The notes: a model not told the origin generated them from the letters alone. DNA of 64,000 bases from Nocardioides perillae (GCF_013409425.1 NZ_JACCAC010000001.1:62001-126000), one strand, 5' to 3'; shown: positions 8,796-17,546, numbered from the stretch's first letter. A program made the numbers and translations.

Positions 8796-10541
8796 TCAGG
8801 GCACGGTGATCGGGCCCAGGTCGTCGACCAGGGCCCGGATGCGCGCGTCCAGGTCGCGGCGGCCCGCTCCCCCGCTGCCGGCCGGCCCGGTCGCGGGTGC
8901 GACGCGGCCGACCCGTGCCTCGACGACCTCGACCCCGCCGTTGGGCGAGGCGAGGGCCTGCTCGAGCTCGGGCAGGCTCGAGACGCGCAGGTGGGGGGTG
9001 CGGGTGGCGGCGCACAGGGCCCCGAAGTCCACGCCGTGCGGCGTCGCGAAGAGCCGCTCGAAGGCCGCCGCGTGCGCGGGCGCCCCCTGCTCGAGGGTGT
9101 GGAAGATCGACCCGCCGTCGTCGTTGACGACGACGAGCGTCACGTCGGGGCGTGGCTCGTCGGGCCCGAGCACCAGTCCGCCGGCGTCGTGCAGGAAGGT
9201 GACGTCGCCCATCAGCGCGAGGTTGCGGGTCCCGTGCGCCCGCCCCAGCGCGGCGCCCACGGCGGTCGAGACCGTGCCGTCGATCCCGGCCAGCCCCCGG
9301 TTGGCCACCACCTTGCGGCGGTCGCCGACCGCGTAGCGCGGGACGACCAGGTCGAGGTCGCGCACCGGGTTCGACGCACCGACGACCAGCAGCCCTCCGG
9401 GCGGGAGGGCGCGGGCGACGGCCGCCGCGACGGCGTACGCCGTGAGGCCGGGCTCGCGCGCCAGCAACCGGTCGAACCGGGCGCCGAGCTCCCGGTCGGC
9501 CGCTCGCCAGGCGTCGAGCCAAGGCGAGGCGCCCGGCGCCGACCCCGGCTCCTCGGCGCAGGTGACGCGCGCGGTGGTGAGGTGGTGTTCGACGGGGAAG
9601 GGGCGGCGCGCCCACACCCCGACCGCCGGCACCGACCACACCTCGACGTCGTCGCGGGCCAGCAGCCGGGCGACGGGACGCGACAGCGTGGGGTGCCCGA
9701 GCACCACGACCCGCTCGACGGCGCCGCCGAGGGCGGTGCCGAGCAGCAGGCGGTAGGTGCGCACCGCGTTGTCGCCGGTGCGCGCGCCCGAGCTGGGCTC
9801 GGCCAGCAGCGGCCAGCCGGCGCGCTCGGCCAGCTGCCGCGCGGGCGGGCCGGCGTCGTCGCCGGCCACCACCACCGTGCGCGGCCCCGCCGGCACCACG
9901 GCGACGGCACCCTCGTCGTCCTGCCCGCCGGCCCAGGCCATCCGGGGGGCGTCGGGCGCGGGTCGCGGCTCCCAGGACAGCAGGCCGGCCTCGCTGTCCG
10001 ACGGGAGGTTGGGGACGAGCGGCTCGTCGAGGCGGACGTTCCAGTGCACCGGGGCGTGCGCCGTCGCGAGGCCGGGCTCGGCCGCTGCCACCCCGGCCGG
10101 GTCGGCGAGGTCGGTCGTGGCCACGAGCGGGCCGAAGAGCCCGACCTGCTCGGTCGTCTGGTTGGCGCCGGTGCCGCTCAGCCGCGCCGGCCGGTCGGCC
10201 GAGACGACGACCAGCGGCACGCCGCTGTGGGCGGCCTCGAGCACCGCCGGGTGCAGGTTGGCCACCGCCGTGCCGGAGGTGCACACCACGGCCGCGCGCG
10301 AGCCGCCGCGCGTCAGCCCGAGCGCGAGGAACGCCGCCGTGCGCTCGTCGACGCGCGTGTGCAGCCGCAGCGCACCGGCGCGGTCGGCCGCCCACGCCGC
10401 GAAGGACAGCGGCGCGTTGCGCGAGCCGGGCGAGAGCACGAGCTCGCGCACGCCGGCGTCGAGGAGCGCCTGCACGACCGCCCGCGCCAGGCCGGTCGCG
10501 TCGGGCGCACCGCCGGGGTGGCCGGTAGGGGTGGTGGTCAC
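8796..10541 (-). CDS. menD: 2-succinyl-5-enolpyruvyl-6-hydroxy-3-cyclohexene-1-carboxylate synthase
   Basis: ThDP-dependent enzyme that condenses isochorismate with 2-oxoglutarate, second step of menaquinone synthesis; 581 residues. N-terminal LVLSPGSRNAPLSFA and VDERTAAFLALGL (conserved Glu) and the C-terminal ThDP/metal block GDVTFLHDAGGL...VVVNDDGGSIF identify it. The GTG at 10541 overlaps the menC stop (GTGA). Last gene of the menE-menC-menD operon. The C-terminal tail past about residue 560 is Gly/Ala-rich and poorly conserved. Confidence 0.95.
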   Translation of the reverse strand: MTTTPTGHPGGAPDATGLARAVVQALLDAGVRELVLSPGSRNAPLSFAAWAADRAGALRLHTRVDERTAAFLALGLTRGGSRAAVVCTSGTAVANLHPAVLEAAHSGVPLVVVSADRPARLSGTGANQTTEQVGLFGPLVATTDLADPAGVAAAEPGLATAHAPVHWNVRLDEPLVPNLPSDSEAGLLSWEPRPAPDAPRMAWAGGQDDEGAVAVVPAGPRTVVVAGDDAGPPARQLAERAGWPLLAEPSSGARTGDNAVRTYRLLLGTALGGAVERVVVLGHPTLSRPVARLLARDDVEVWSVPAVGVWARRPFPVEHHLTTARVTCAEEPGSAPGASPWLDAWRAADRELGARFDRLLAREPGLTAYAVAAAVARALPPGGLLVVGASNPVRDLDLVVPRYAVGDRRKVVANRGLAGIDGTVSTAVGAALGRAHGTRNLALMGDVTFLHDAGGLVLGPDEPRPDVTLVVVNDDGGSIFHTLEQGAPAHAAAFERLFATPHGVDFGALCAATRTPHLRVSSLPELEQALASPNGGVEVVEARVGRVAPATGPAGSGGAGRRDLDARIRALVDDLGPITVP

Positions 10542-11518
10542 GAGCCGCGATCCTGCCGCAGCGCCCGCACCTCGGCGAGCCGGGCGGCCCAGTGCGCGGC
10601 GCGGGCCGGGTCGGCCGCGACCCGGGCGAGGGCGTCCTGGTCGACCTGCGGCCCGCCGCCAGCGGGGACGGCGAGGGCCCCGTCGCGCGGCAGCAGCGGG
10701 GTGGCAGCGACGTCGTCGGCGAGCAGCTGGACGGTCGCGAGCCCGCAGGCGTGGGGCAGCTCCGGCAGCGCGGCGGCCAGCGCGACCCCGGCGGCGATCC
10801 CGACGGAGGTCTCGAGCGCCGACGACACGACGACGGGCAGGCCGATGTCCTCGGCGATGCGCACGCAGGCGCGCACGCCCCCGAGCGGCTGCACCTTGAG
10901 CACGGCGACGTCGGCGGCCTCGAGGTCGCGCACGCGGTAGGGGTCCTCGGCGCGGCGGATGGACTCGTCGGCCGCGACCGGCACGTCGACCCGGCGCCGG
11001 AGCTCGGCGAGCTCCTCGACCGAAGCGCAGGGCTGCTCGGCGTACTCCAGGCCGCCGGCGGCGCGGTCGAGCAGGCGCAGGGCGCGCACGGCGGTGTCGA
11101 CGTCCCACGCGCCGTTGGCGTCGACACGCACGAGCCCGTCGGGACCCAGGGCGTCGCGCACCGCCTCGAGCCGCGCCTCGTCGTCGGCGAGCGTCTGCCC
11201 GGGCTCGGCGACCTTGACCTTGGCGGTGCCGCAGCCGCCGGCGGCGACGACCTCGGCGGCCCGCTCGGGGCCGACCGCGGGCACCGTGACGTTGACCGGC
11301 ACCCGGTCGCGCAGCGGCGCGGGCCAGTCGCCGGCCGCGGCCTCCTCCGCGCAGCGCAGCCACGGCTCCGCGACGCGGGCGTCGTAGTCGAGGAAGGGGC
11401 TCCACTCGCCCCACCCTCCGGTCGCCGGGTCGTGCAGCAGCACGCCTTCGCGCACGGTGATCCCGCGGAAGCGCACCCGCATCGGCACCGACCAGGCGTG
11501 CACGTCGTACGCCGTCAC
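10538..11518 (-). CDS. menC: o-Succinylbenzoate synthase
   Basis: Enolase-superfamily dehydratase that forms o-succinylbenzoate; 326 residues. The KxK catalytic motif (AKVKVAEPG), the metal ligands [20 protein letters not shown] and PVAADESI, and the second catalytic lysine [11 protein letters not shown] are all present, so it should be active. The GTG at 11518 overlaps the menE stop (GTGA) and the 3' end overlaps menD in the same way. The three genes form a tightly coupled operon. Confidence 0.95.
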   Translation of the reverse strand: MTAYDVHAWSVPMRVRFRGITVREGVLLHDPATGGWGEWSPFLDYDARVAEPWLRCAEEAAAGDWPAPLRDRVPVNVTVPAVGPERAAEVVAAGGCGTAKVKVAEPGQTLADDEARLEAVRDALGPDGLVRVDANGAWDVDTAVRALRLLDRAAGGLEYAEQPCASVEELAELRRRVDVPVAADESIRRAEDPYRVRDLEAADVAVLKVQPLGGVRACVRIAEDIGLPVVVSSALETSVGIAAGVALAAALPELPHACGLATVQLLADDVAATPLLPRDGALAVPAGGGPQVDQDALARVAADPARAAHWAARLAEVRALRQDRGS

Positions 11519-12597
11519 GAGGGGCCGGCCTCGCCGGTCCCGGCCGCGTGGTCGCCGGGAGCGCCGGGAGCGCGGACCAGGCGACGCAGCGCGAGCCGGT
11601 CGACCTTGCCGTGGGCGAGCAGCGGCAGCGCGTCGACCACCCGGACCTCGCGGGGCGCCCACGAGCGCGGGTGGACCTCGGCGACCCAGTCGCGCGCCTC
11701 GGCCAGGGACAGCCGGCCGACGACGACCGCGGCGACCTGCTGCCCCCACTCGTCGTCGGGCACGCCGACGACCTCCGCGGCCGCCACCGCGGGGTGCTCG
11801 CGCAGCCGGGCGGCGACCGCGGGGCCGGGCACGTTGACGCCGCCGGAGACGACGACGTCGTCGAGGCGGCCGAGCACCTGCAGCCGGCCGTCGTCGTCGA
11901 GCCGACCCGCGTCGGAGGTCAGGAACCAGCCGTCGACGAGCACCTCCGCGGTGAGGGCGGGGTCGCCGTCGTAGCAGGAGAAGAGCGTGGGACCGCCGAT
12001 GCGCAGTCGACCGCCCTCGCCGACCGCGAGGGCGACGCCGTCGAGCGGCACCCCGTCGTAGACGCAGCCGCCGGCCGTCTCGGAGGCGCCGTAGGTCGCC
12101 ACCGTGCGCACCCCGACCGCGGCCGCCCGCTCGCGCAGGGCGCGGTCGACCGGACCACCGCCGAGCAGCACGGTGTGGAAGGTCGCGAGCGCCTCGGCAG
12201 AGGCGGGGTCGTCGAGCAGTCGGTGCAGCTGCGTGGGCACGAGGGAGGTCAGCCGCGGCCCGTCGCCCAGCGCGGCCGCGGCGGCGGCGAGGGACGGGTG
12301 GTCGGCGAGGTCGACCGCCGGGGCGCCCGCGAGCAGGGAGCGCACGCAGACCTGCAGCCCGGCGACGTAGGCCGGCGGGAGCGCGAGCAGCCACCGGCCC
12401 TCGACGTCGAGGCGGCGCGCGGTGGCCCGGGCCGAGGCCAGCACCGCCGACCGCGTCAGCACGACCCGCTTCGGGCGACCCGTCGACCCCGACGTCTCGA
12501 CGACGAGCGGCTCGGGCTCGGCCGGGGCGGCCAGCCAGTCGTCGAGCGCGGCGCCGACCGCTGCGGCGTCGCCGCGGACCGGTCGCAGGCTGCTCAC
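11515..12597 (-). CDS. menE: o-Succinylbenzoate-CoA ligase
   Basis: Adenylate-forming ligase of the ANL superfamily that activates o-succinylbenzoate with CoA; 360 residues, short as is typical of actinobacterial MenE. Motifs: [17 protein letters not shown] (P-loop), [32 protein letters not shown] and the catalytic lysine in [12 protein letters not shown] prefer the GTG at 12597 over that at 12606 because TACCGT lies 7 nt upstream of it. First gene of menE-menC-menD, divergent from menA. Confidence 0.93.
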   Translation of the reverse strand: MSSLRPVRGDAAAVGAALDDWLAAPAEPEPLVVETSGSTGRPKRVVLTRSAVLASARATARRLDVEGRWLLALPPAYVAGLQVCVRSLLAGAPAVDLADHPSLAAAAAALGDGPRLTSLVPTQLHRLLDDPASAEALATFHTVLLGGGPVDRALRERAAAVGVRTVATYGASETAGGCVYDGVPLDGVALAVGEGGRLRIGGPTLFSCYDGDPALTAEVLVDGWFLTSDAGRLDDDGRLQVLGRLDDVVVSGGVNVPGPAVAARLREHPAVAAAEVVGVPDDEWGQQVAAVVVGRLSLAEARDWVAEVHPRSWAPREVRVVDALPLLAHGKVDRLALRRLVRAPGAPGDHAAGTGEAGPS

Positions 12598-12604
12598 CTG
12601 CTGC

Positions 12605-12610
12605 ACGGTA
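12605..12610 (-). promoter_or_regulatory. Leaderless -10 box of menE-C-D
   Basis: TACCGT on the minus strand stands 7 nt before the GTG at 12597, the spacing expected of a leaderless actinobacterial promoter. It overlaps the alternative GTG at 12606, which argues against that codon as the start. Confidence 0.5.
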
Positions 12611-12639
12611 GCGGCCGCCCCCGTGCTTGGATCACGGGC

Positions 12640-13542
12640 GTGACCGACCCGCACCCCACCGCCGGCGACTGGCTCGCCGGCGCCCGGCCGCGCACGCTGC
12701 CCGCCGCCGTGGCCCCCGTGCTCGCCGGCACCGGGGTCGCGGCGCACCTCGACGACGCCGTGTGGTGGAAGGCGGCGCTGGCGCTCGTGGTCGCCCTGGC
12801 CCTGCAGGTGGGCGTGAACTACGCCAACGACTACTCCGACGGGGTGCGCGGCACCGACGCCGACCGGGTCGGTCCGCTCCGGCTCGTCGGGTCGGGACGC
12901 GCGGCACCGGCCGCGGTCAAGCGGGCGGCCTTCACGGCGTTCGGCGTGGCGGCGGTGGCCGGCCTCGTGCTCGCCGCGACCACGGCGTGGTGGCTCGTGC
13001 TGCTGGGGGCGGTCTGCATCGTCGCCGCGTGGTACTACACCGGCGGCTCGCGCCCCTACGGCTACGCCGGGCTCGGCGAGGTCGTCGTCTTCGTCTTCTT
13101 CGGCCTCGTCGCGGTCACGGGCACGACCTACGTGCAGGTGGAGCGGACCGGCGCCGACGTCCTGGCTCCGGCCCTGCTCGCCTCGACGGCGGTCGGGGTG
13201 CTGGCCTGCGCGATCCTCGTCGCCAACAACCTGCGCGACGTCCCGACCGACCGCGTGGCCGGCAAGCGCACACTGGCGGTGCGGCTCGGCGACGCGGGCA
13301 CCCGCCGGCTCTTCGCCGGTCTCGTGGTCGCCGCGCTGGTCGCGCTCGTGGGGCTGGCCGCGACGACGTCGTGGCTCGCGCTGGTCGCCCTCGTCTTCCT
13401 GGTGCCGGCGGCGCGGGCGACGCGGGTGGTGCTCGGCGGGGCGGCGGGTCCGGCGCTCGTGCCGGTGCTGGCCGCGACGGGGGCGGCCGAGCTGCTGCTC
13501 GGCGCCGGAGCGTTCGTCGGGTTGCTCGTCGCCTCAGCCTGA
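12640..13542 (+). CDS. menA: 1,4-Dihydroxy-2-naphthoate polyprenyltransferase
   Basis: UbiA-family integral membrane prenyltransferase that attaches the polyprenyl tail to dihydroxynaphthoate; 300 residues, about nine helices. The first Asp-rich motif is [14 protein letters not shown] and the second is [32 protein letters not shown] lies between them. GTG start; TTGGAT sits 7 nt upstream as a weak -10 box, so the mRNA is probably leaderless. Divergent from menE. It overlaps the next gene, on the opposite strand, by 9 bp at the 3' ends. Confidence 0.94.
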   Translation: MTDPHPTAGDWLAGARPRTLPAAVAPVLAGTGVAAHLDDAVWWKAALALVVALALQVGVNYANDYSDGVRGTDADRVGPLRLVGSGRAAPAAVKRAAFTAFGVAAVAGLVLAATTAWWLVLLGAVCIVAAWYYTGGSRPYGYAGLGEVVVFVFFGLVAVTGTTYVQVERTGADVLAPALLASTAVGVLACAILVANNLRDVPTDRVAGKRTLAVRLGDAGTRRLFAGLVVAALVALVGLAATTSWLALVALVFLVPAARATRVVLGGAAGPALVPVLAATGAAELLLGAGAFVGLLVASA

Positions 13543-14667
13543 GCCCGGCTCGCGCCACTCGCCGGTGGTCTCGAGGCGGCGCAGCGTGGCGTCGTACGCC
13601 GTCAGGTCGAGGCCCTGGGCGGCCAGCCAGTCGTCGTCGTAGTAGGTGTGGGCGTAGCGCTCGCCGCCGTCGCACAGCAGCGTCACGACCGAGCCCTGCT
13701 CGCCGCGGGCGTGCATGCCGGCCAGGAGTCGCAGCGCGCCCCAGAGCGAGGTGCCGGTCGAGCCGCCGACCACCCGGCCGGTCAGTCGCGAGCACCAGCG
13801 GGCCGCCGCGACCGAGGCGGCGTCGGGCACCTGCACCATGCAGTCGACGACGTCGGGCTGGAAGGAGGCCTCGACGCGGGGGCGGCCGATGCCCTCGATG
13901 CGCGAGCCGGGCGCGGTGACGTCGGGGTCGCGGCGCGCCCAGCCGTCGTAGAAGGCCGACCCCTCGGGGTCGACGACGCAGACGCGGGTGTCGAGTCGGC
14001 GGTAGCGCACGTAGCGCCCGACCGTCGCCGAGGTGCCGCCGGTGCCGGCGCCGACCACGACCCACGTCGGGACGGGGTGGCGCTCGGCGGCCAGCTGCTC
14101 GAAGACGGACTCGGCGATGTTGTTGTTGCCGCGCCAGTCGGTGGCGCGCTCGGCGTAGGTGAACTGGTCGAGGTAGTGCCCGCCGGTCTCGGCGGCGAGG
14201 CGCCGGGCCTCGGCGTCCATCTGCGCGGGGTCGTCGACCACCTGGCAGCGACCGCCGTGCCACTCGATGAGCGCGACCTTCTCCGGCGAGGTGCTGCGCG
14301 GGACCACCGCCACGAAGGGCAGCCCGAGCAGCCGGGCGAAGAACGCCTCGGAGACCGCGGTCGAGCCCGAGGAGGCCTCGACGAGGGTGGTGCCCTCGCG
14401 GATCCAGCCGTTGCACAGGCCGTAGAGGAAGAGGGAGCGCGCGAGCCGGTGCTTGAGGCTGCCGGTGGGGTGGACGGACTCGTCCTTGAGGTAGAGGTCG
14501 AGGCCGGCCCCGCTCCACGCCGTCGGCAGCGGGAAGACGTGCAGGTGGGTGTCGGCCGAGCGGTTGGCGTCGGCCTCGACGCGCCGGACGGCCTCGTGCA
14601 CCCACGCCCGCGCGGCGTGGTCGGTGCGGTCGCCGACGTGGCAGGGGCCGGGCTCGGCGCCGCTCAC
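13534..14667 (-). CDS. PLP-dependent cysteine synthase family protein
   Basis: Fold-type II pyridoxal-phosphate enzyme, 377 residues. The PLP lysine lies in [11 protein letters not shown], the substrate-binding loop is [12 protein letters not shown], and the phosphate loop is [12 protein letters not shown]. It resembles CysK/CBS homologues of the CysO-independent 'PLP-dependent cysteine synthase' group found beside menA in related actinobacteria; the exact reaction is not known. The GTG start at 14667 stands 1 nt past the stop of the upstream DUF4229 gene, so the two form an operon. Confidence 0.85.
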   Translation of the reverse strand: MSGAEPGPCHVGDRTDHAARAWVHEAVRRVEADANRSADTHLHVFPLPTAWSGAGLDLYLKDESVHPTGSLKHRLARSLFLYGLCNGWIREGTTLVEASSGSTAVSEAFFARLLGLPFVAVVPRSTSPEKVALIEWHGGRCQVVDDPAQMDAEARRLAAETGGHYLDQFTYAERATDWRGNNNIAESVFEQLAAERHPVPTWVVVGAGTGGTSATVGRYVRYRRLDTRVCVVDPEGSAFYDGWARRDPDVTAPGSRIEGIGRPRVEASFQPDVVDCMVQVPDAASVAAARWCSRLTGRVVGGSTGTSLWGALRLLAGMHARGEQGSVVTLLCDGGERYAHTYYDDDWLAAQGLDLTAYDATLRRLETTGEWREPGSG

Positions 14668-14668
14668 C

Positions 14669-14938
14669 TCACTGCTCGCGGTCCTCGCGCGCCCTGCGCT
14701 CCTCGAGGGCGGCGCTGGCGCGCTCGGCCCGCTCCTGCACCCGGCGGGCGAAGGCCTCGCGCTGATGGTTCAGCAGGAAGTACGACGCCACGCCCGAGAT
14801 CAGGAAGGCCAGCAGCAGGGTGGGGAGCAGCGGCACCGGGTCGTCGCCGTTCAGAAGGTCCCAGAGCCCGAAGACGAGCGCGAACGACGCCACGAGCAGG
14901 CCGAGGCGCATCCCGGTGTAGACGGCGAACTCCTTCAC
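14669..14938 (-). CDS. DUF4229 two-helix membrane protein
   Basis: 89-residue protein with two hydrophobic helices (about residues 6-28 and 34-55) and a charged, Arg/Glu-rich cytoplasmic tail ([21 protein letters not shown]) likely to be helical. It matches the DUF4229 family of small actinobacterial membrane proteins; function unknown. The GTG at 14938 is supported by a TACGCT box 7 nt upstream. A longer frame beginning at 15046 would translate the 12-bp tandem repeat and was rejected. Confidence 0.75.
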   Translation of the reverse strand: MKEFAVYTGMRLGLLVASFALVFGLWDLLNGDDPVPLLPTLLLAFLISGVASYFLLNHQREAFARRVQERAERASAALEERRAREDREQ

Positions 14939-14945
14939 GCCCGCC

Positions 14946-14951
14946 AGCGTA
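14946..14951 (-). promoter_or_regulatory. Leaderless -10 box of the DUF4229 gene
   Basis: TACGCT on the minus strand, exactly 7 nt before the GTG at 14938. It fixes the start codon downstream of the repeat-rich alternative frame. Confidence 0.5.
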
Positions 14952-14984
14952 GTCCGTGGCCCGCCGGGCCTGGGCTGCCCGGCC

Positions 14985-15044
14985 GGGGTCGCAGCAGGGG
15001 TCGCAGCTGGGGTCGCAGCTGGGGTCGCGGCTGGGGTGCGCGGC
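14985..15044. repeat. 12-bp tandem repeat, four to five copies
   Basis: The unit GGGGTCGCAGCT occurs at 14985 (last base A), 14997, 15009 and 15021 (one change), with a decayed fifth unit at 15033. It fills the space between the divergent DUF4229 gene and the small membrane protein gene, between their two -10 boxes. Because 12 is a multiple of 3 it reads as an Ala-Thr-Pro repeat in one frame, but promoter evidence places both start codons outside it. Confidence 0.8.
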
Positions 15045-15057
15045 ATACCCTGGAGGG

Positions 15058-15315
15058 GTGCTGAAGTTCCTGCTGGTCGTCGCAGTGGTCGGGGTGGCGA
15101 TCTACCTCCTGGTCCGCGTGATCGAGCGGCGCGGCGTGCGCCGCCGTGGTGACGGTGGCGCCGGCGGGCGCCCGGCCCCCCGCCGCCCGCTCGGGCCCGA
15201 CGACGACCCCGAGTTCCTCTGGAACCTCGACAAGCGCAAGCGGCACCCCAAGCGCCGCCCCGAGGACCCCGACGCCGGCCCCGGCGCCGGCCCCGGTCCC
15301 GCGCCTGCCAGCTGA
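15058..15315 (+). CDS. Small single-pass membrane protein
   Basis: 85 residues: one N-terminal transmembrane helix (LKFLLVVAVVGVAIYLLVRV) followed by a basic, Pro-rich tail with the segment DDDPEFLWNLDKRKRHPKRR. I do not recognise a named family; similar short proteins are common in Nocardioides-type genomes. The GTG at 15058 is chosen because TACCCT stands 6 nt upstream and GGAGG overlaps the spacer. The repetitive GPGAGPGPAPA end is low complexity. Confidence 0.6.
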   Translation: MLKFLLVVAVVGVAIYLLVRVIERRGVRRRGDGGAGGRPAPRRPLGPDDDPEFLWNLDKRKRHPKRRPEDPDAGPGAGPGPAPAS

Positions 15316-15330
15316 GGGCTCACCGCCTCG

Positions 15331-15348
15331 CCGCTCGAGCAGCGAACC
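15331..15348 (+). repeat. Partial copy of the GGTCGAG dispersed repeat
   Basis: CGCTCGAGCAGCGAACC matches the left arm of the complete copies; the right arm is missing. Confidence 0.45.
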
Positions 15349-15359
15349 CCGCACCGGGC

Positions 15360-15393
15360 GGTCGAGGAGGCCCGCCAGGGCCGTCTCGAGACC
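15360..15393 (+). repeat. Dispersed palindromic repeat, copy 1
   Basis: 34 bp beginning GGTCGAGGAGGCCCGCC and ending GTCTCGAGACC. The outer GGTC/GACC and inner arms make it an imperfect inverted repeat that can fold into a hairpin, like bacterial REP elements. Confidence 0.7.
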
Positions 15394-15407
15394 GTGTCAC
15401 CCGCGCT

Positions 15408-15443
15408 GGTCGAGCAGCGAGCGCCAGCGAGCGTGTCGAGACC
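15408..15443 (+). repeat. Dispersed palindromic repeat, copy 2
   Basis: 36 bp beginning GGTCGAGCAGCGAGC and ending GTGTCGAGACC. It is identical at 32 of 36 positions to the copy inside the HNH gene (16569-16604). Confidence 0.75.
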
Positions 15444-15472
15444 CGGCGAAGGGCCCGCCCGCCGACCTGAGC

Positions 15473-15602
15473 CCGAGGGGTCGCGCGCTGCACTCCCGCC
15501 GAGGGGTCGCGCGCTGCTCATCCGCCGAGGGGTCGCGCGCTGCTCATCCGCCGAGGGGTCGCGCACTGCGCTCTCGCCGAGAGGTCACGCGCTGGGGCAA
15601 CG
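15473..15602 (+). repeat. 26-bp tandem repeat, five copies
   Basis: Units begin at 15473, 15499, 15525, 15551 and 15577, with no spacers. The core CCGAGGGGTCGCGCGCTGC is kept in all but the last unit, and units 2 and 3 are identical. The decay toward the right end is typical of a slippage-generated array. It lies between dispersed-repeat copies 2 and 3. Confidence 0.85.
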
Positions 15603-15606
15603 AGGT

Positions 15607-15642
15607 GGTCGAGGAGGCCCCGCCGGGGGCCGTCGCGAGACC
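15607..15642 (+). repeat. Dispersed palindromic repeat, copy 3
   Basis: 36 bp beginning GGTCGAGGAGGCCCCGCC and ending GTCGCGAGACC, the copy nearest the HNH start codon. Confidence 0.7.
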
Positions 15643-15758
15643 GGAGTCCAGGCCGGCTGCGGGCCACTGCTCGTGCACAGGCCGACGGCCAGGATCCGTC
15701 GTCCACAGCCGGATCCGAGCCGCCGGTGAGTGTCGGTGGTGGCTGTTTGACTTCTCTC

Positions 15759-17345
15759 ATGACGACCAGCCCGGCACCCGAGCTCGACACCGCGATCGCG
15801 GTGCTCGACGCCGCCGTCGGTGCGGTCATGGACCAGCGCACCGCGGACGCCCGGCTGATGTACGCCGCGTGTGTCTGGGCGGACCTGCACCCCGCCGACG
15901 CCCTGGACGCGGCGACGGTGGCCGGCACCTACGGCGACACCGCACTCAAGATCGCCGGACCGTATGCGCCGGGGGTGACGGAGTTCGCGGTGGCGGAGTT
16001 CGCCACCCGGCTCGGGCGGTCCACCACCTCGGGTGCCGCCTACCTCGGCCAAGCCCTCGTGTGTCGTCACCTCCTGCCCCGGCTGTGGGACGCGGTGCAG
16101 GCGCATCGGGTGGACGGGTGGCGTGCCCGCCTCGTCGCCCGCATGGTGCTCGGCAGAGACCTCACCCCTGAGGCCGCAGCCTGGGTGGACCGGCACGTGG
16201 CGCCGGTGGCGCAGTCGATCGGTGTCACCGCGCTGGAGCGCCTCGTCGCCGAAGCGCTCGCGCGGTTCATGCCGGACGAGGCCGAGCTCGCCCAGGCCGA
16301 AGCCCGCGAGCAACGCCGGTTCGAGATCCACCTCGACGGCCGCCCCGGCGATGACATGACCGGGACGGTGGACGCGAGCGGGTGTTTCGACCTGCCCGAC
16401 GGCATCACCATCCACGACGCCGTCACGGAGGAGAAGCAGCGGCTGCGTGCCCTCGGCGCCACCGCCGAGCCGGGGCCGTTGTCGGCGCAAGCCCTGCTGA
16501 ACCTCGTCGTGCGGGGTTCCGACGGCGCGTCGGCGCAAGCCACCCTCGACCTGGTGACCGTGGACGGGGGTCGAGCAGCGAGCCCTGGCGAGCGGGTCGA
16601 GACCCCCGAGACTCCTGCGGGTCAGTCGTCGCCGCGGCAGCGACGGAGGTATCTGCTGCACCTCCACCTCTCCGACGCCGTCCTGCGCACCTCGATGTTC
16701 CCCGGCCGCCAAGGTGCCGGTGACGGGGCGGTGGGACGGGTGGAGGAGACCCGAGCACCGGTGTCGGCGGCCGCGATCCGCGACTGGCTCACCACCGCCG
16801 GCATCGACGGCGTCGCACCCCACGTCACCGTGCTGCCCGTGATCGACCTGAACGAGGCCGTGCACACCGAGGCCTACGAGGTGCCACGCCGCCTGGCCCA
16901 CCAGACGGCTCTGACCCACCTGACGTGCGTGTTCCCGTGGTGCGGCCGCGCCGCCCGCAGGTGCGACCACGACCACGCCGTCCCCTATGACCCTGCCGTC
17001 CCGGATGCGGGTGGGCCGACCTGTTCCTGCAACATCGCGCCGCTGTGCCGGCCGCACCACCGGTTGAAGACCCACGGACACGCCGCCACCAGGTGGACCC
17101 TCACACCCGCAGGCACCGGCGCCTGGCTCTGGAAGTCACCGCACGGGGCGCACTACCTGCGCGACCACACCGGCACCCGACCACTCGACGGACCCCTCGC
17201 CCACGACACCGGACCACCCGACACCGGACCACCCGACACCGGTTCACCGCCCGGCTCCGGCCCGGCGCGGGAGTGCGACACCGGGCCGCCGCGCGACGAC
17301 CAGCCGCACCACGACGACGCCGGGCCGCCCGCACCCGCGGACTGA
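15759..17345 (+). CDS. DUF222 and HNH endonuclease protein (13E12 repeat family)
   Basis: 528 residues. The N-terminal three-fifths is the helical DUF222 region (from TAIAVLDAAVGAVMD). The C-terminal HNH nuclease domain has the zinc-knuckle cysteines CVFPWCGRAARRC, the catalytic DHDHAVPYD, CSCNIAPLCRPHHRLKTHG and a long Pro/Asp/Gly-rich tail with three DTGPP repeats. This is the family of the Mycobacterium tuberculosis REP13E12 repeats, which occurs in many copies per actinobacterial genome. I chose the ATG at 15759 over 15726. Residues 271-282 are encoded by a copy of the dispersed repeat that also flanks the gene. The nuclease residues look intact. Confidence 0.85.
   Translation: MTTSPAPELDTAIAVLDAAVGAVMDQRTADARLMYAACVWADLHPADALDAATVAGTYGDTALKIAGPYAPGVTEFAVAEFATRLGRSTTSGAAYLGQALVCRHLLPRLWDAVQAHRVDGWRARLVARMVLGRDLTPEAAAWVDRHVAPVAQSIGVTALERLVAEALARFMPDEAELAQAEAREQRRFEIHLDGRPGDDMTGTVDASGCFDLPDGITIHDAVTEEKQRLRALGATAEPGPLSAQALLNLVVRGSDGASAQATLDLVTVDGGRAASPGERVETPETPAGQSSPRQRRRYLLHLHLSDAVLRTSMFPGRQGAGDGAVGRVEETRAPVSAAAIRDWLTTAGIDGVAPHVTVLPVIDLNEAVHTEAYEVPRRLAHQTALTHLTCVFPWCGRAARRCDHDHAVPYDPAVPDAGGPTCSCNIAPLCRPHHRLKTHGHAATRWTLTPAGTGAWLWKSPHGAHYLRDHTGTRPLDGPLAHDTGPPDTGPPDTGSPPGSGPARECDTGPPRDDQPHHDDAGPPAPAD
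16569..16604 (+). repeat. Dispersed palindromic repeat, copy inside the HNH gene
   Basis: A 36-bp copy lies within the coding region between the DUF222 part and the nuclease domain. It encodes GRAASPGERVETP without breaking the frame (36 is a multiple of 3). Differences from copy 2 are four bases, all in the loop region. Confidence 0.8.
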
Positions 17346-17366
17346 CCACAGCGCGCACGTCGCCCT

Positions 17367-17401
17367 GGTCTCGACACGGGCCTTGGCGGCCCTGCTCGAC
17401 C
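17367..17401 (-). repeat. Dispersed palindromic repeat, copy downstream of the HNH gene (reversed)
   Basis: Read on the minus strand this 35-bp copy begins GGTCGAGCAGGGCCGCC and ends GTGTCGAGACC. Its orientation is opposite to the upstream copies, so the HNH gene is bracketed by inverted copies. Confidence 0.75.
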
Positions 17402-17516
17402 AACGGACGAGGCGCGCTCCCGGCATCCCTCATTCGCCTCGTACGCCCCCGTCCACCTCCACTCGACGACAGCCCGCACCCCATCTCCGGGGTGACGGGC
17501 TCGTCGTGCTGCCCGA

Positions 17517-17537
17517 GCACCGTGGGCGCCCGGGTGC
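17517..17537. terminator. GC-rich hairpin between convergent HNH and ccsB genes
   Basis: GCACC (17517-17521) can pair with GGTGC (17533-17537) around a GGGCGCCC centre. It lies 10 bp beyond the ccsB stop and about 170 bp beyond the HNH stop; no T-tract. Confidence 0.35.
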
Positions 17538-17546
17538 GGGGGTCGG

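Larger units (their letters stand above)
15316..15758. other. 443-bp non-coding, repeat-rich interval before the HNH gene
   Basis: No credible gene. It contains three complete copies and one half copy of the GGTCGAG...TCGAGACC dispersed repeat and a five-unit 26-bp tandem array, listed separately. Frames running through the array are open but its period is not a multiple of 3, so no protein repeat is conserved. Confidence 0.8.
17346..17546. other. Intergenic interval between the HNH gene and ccsB
   Basis: 201 bp with no credible gene. It holds one inverted copy of the dispersed repeat (17367-17401) and a GC-rich hairpin near the ccsB stop codon. Confidence 0.7.

Noticed and set aside
14669..15046. 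Longer DUF4229 protein starting at 15046 with an Ala-Thr-Pro repeat
   Set aside because: It would translate the 12-bp repeat; a -10 box 7 nt before the GTG at 14938 indicates the shorter protein.
15473..15602. CRISPR array
   Set aside because: The 26-bp units abut one another with no spacers and no cas genes are nearby; it is a simple tandem repeat.
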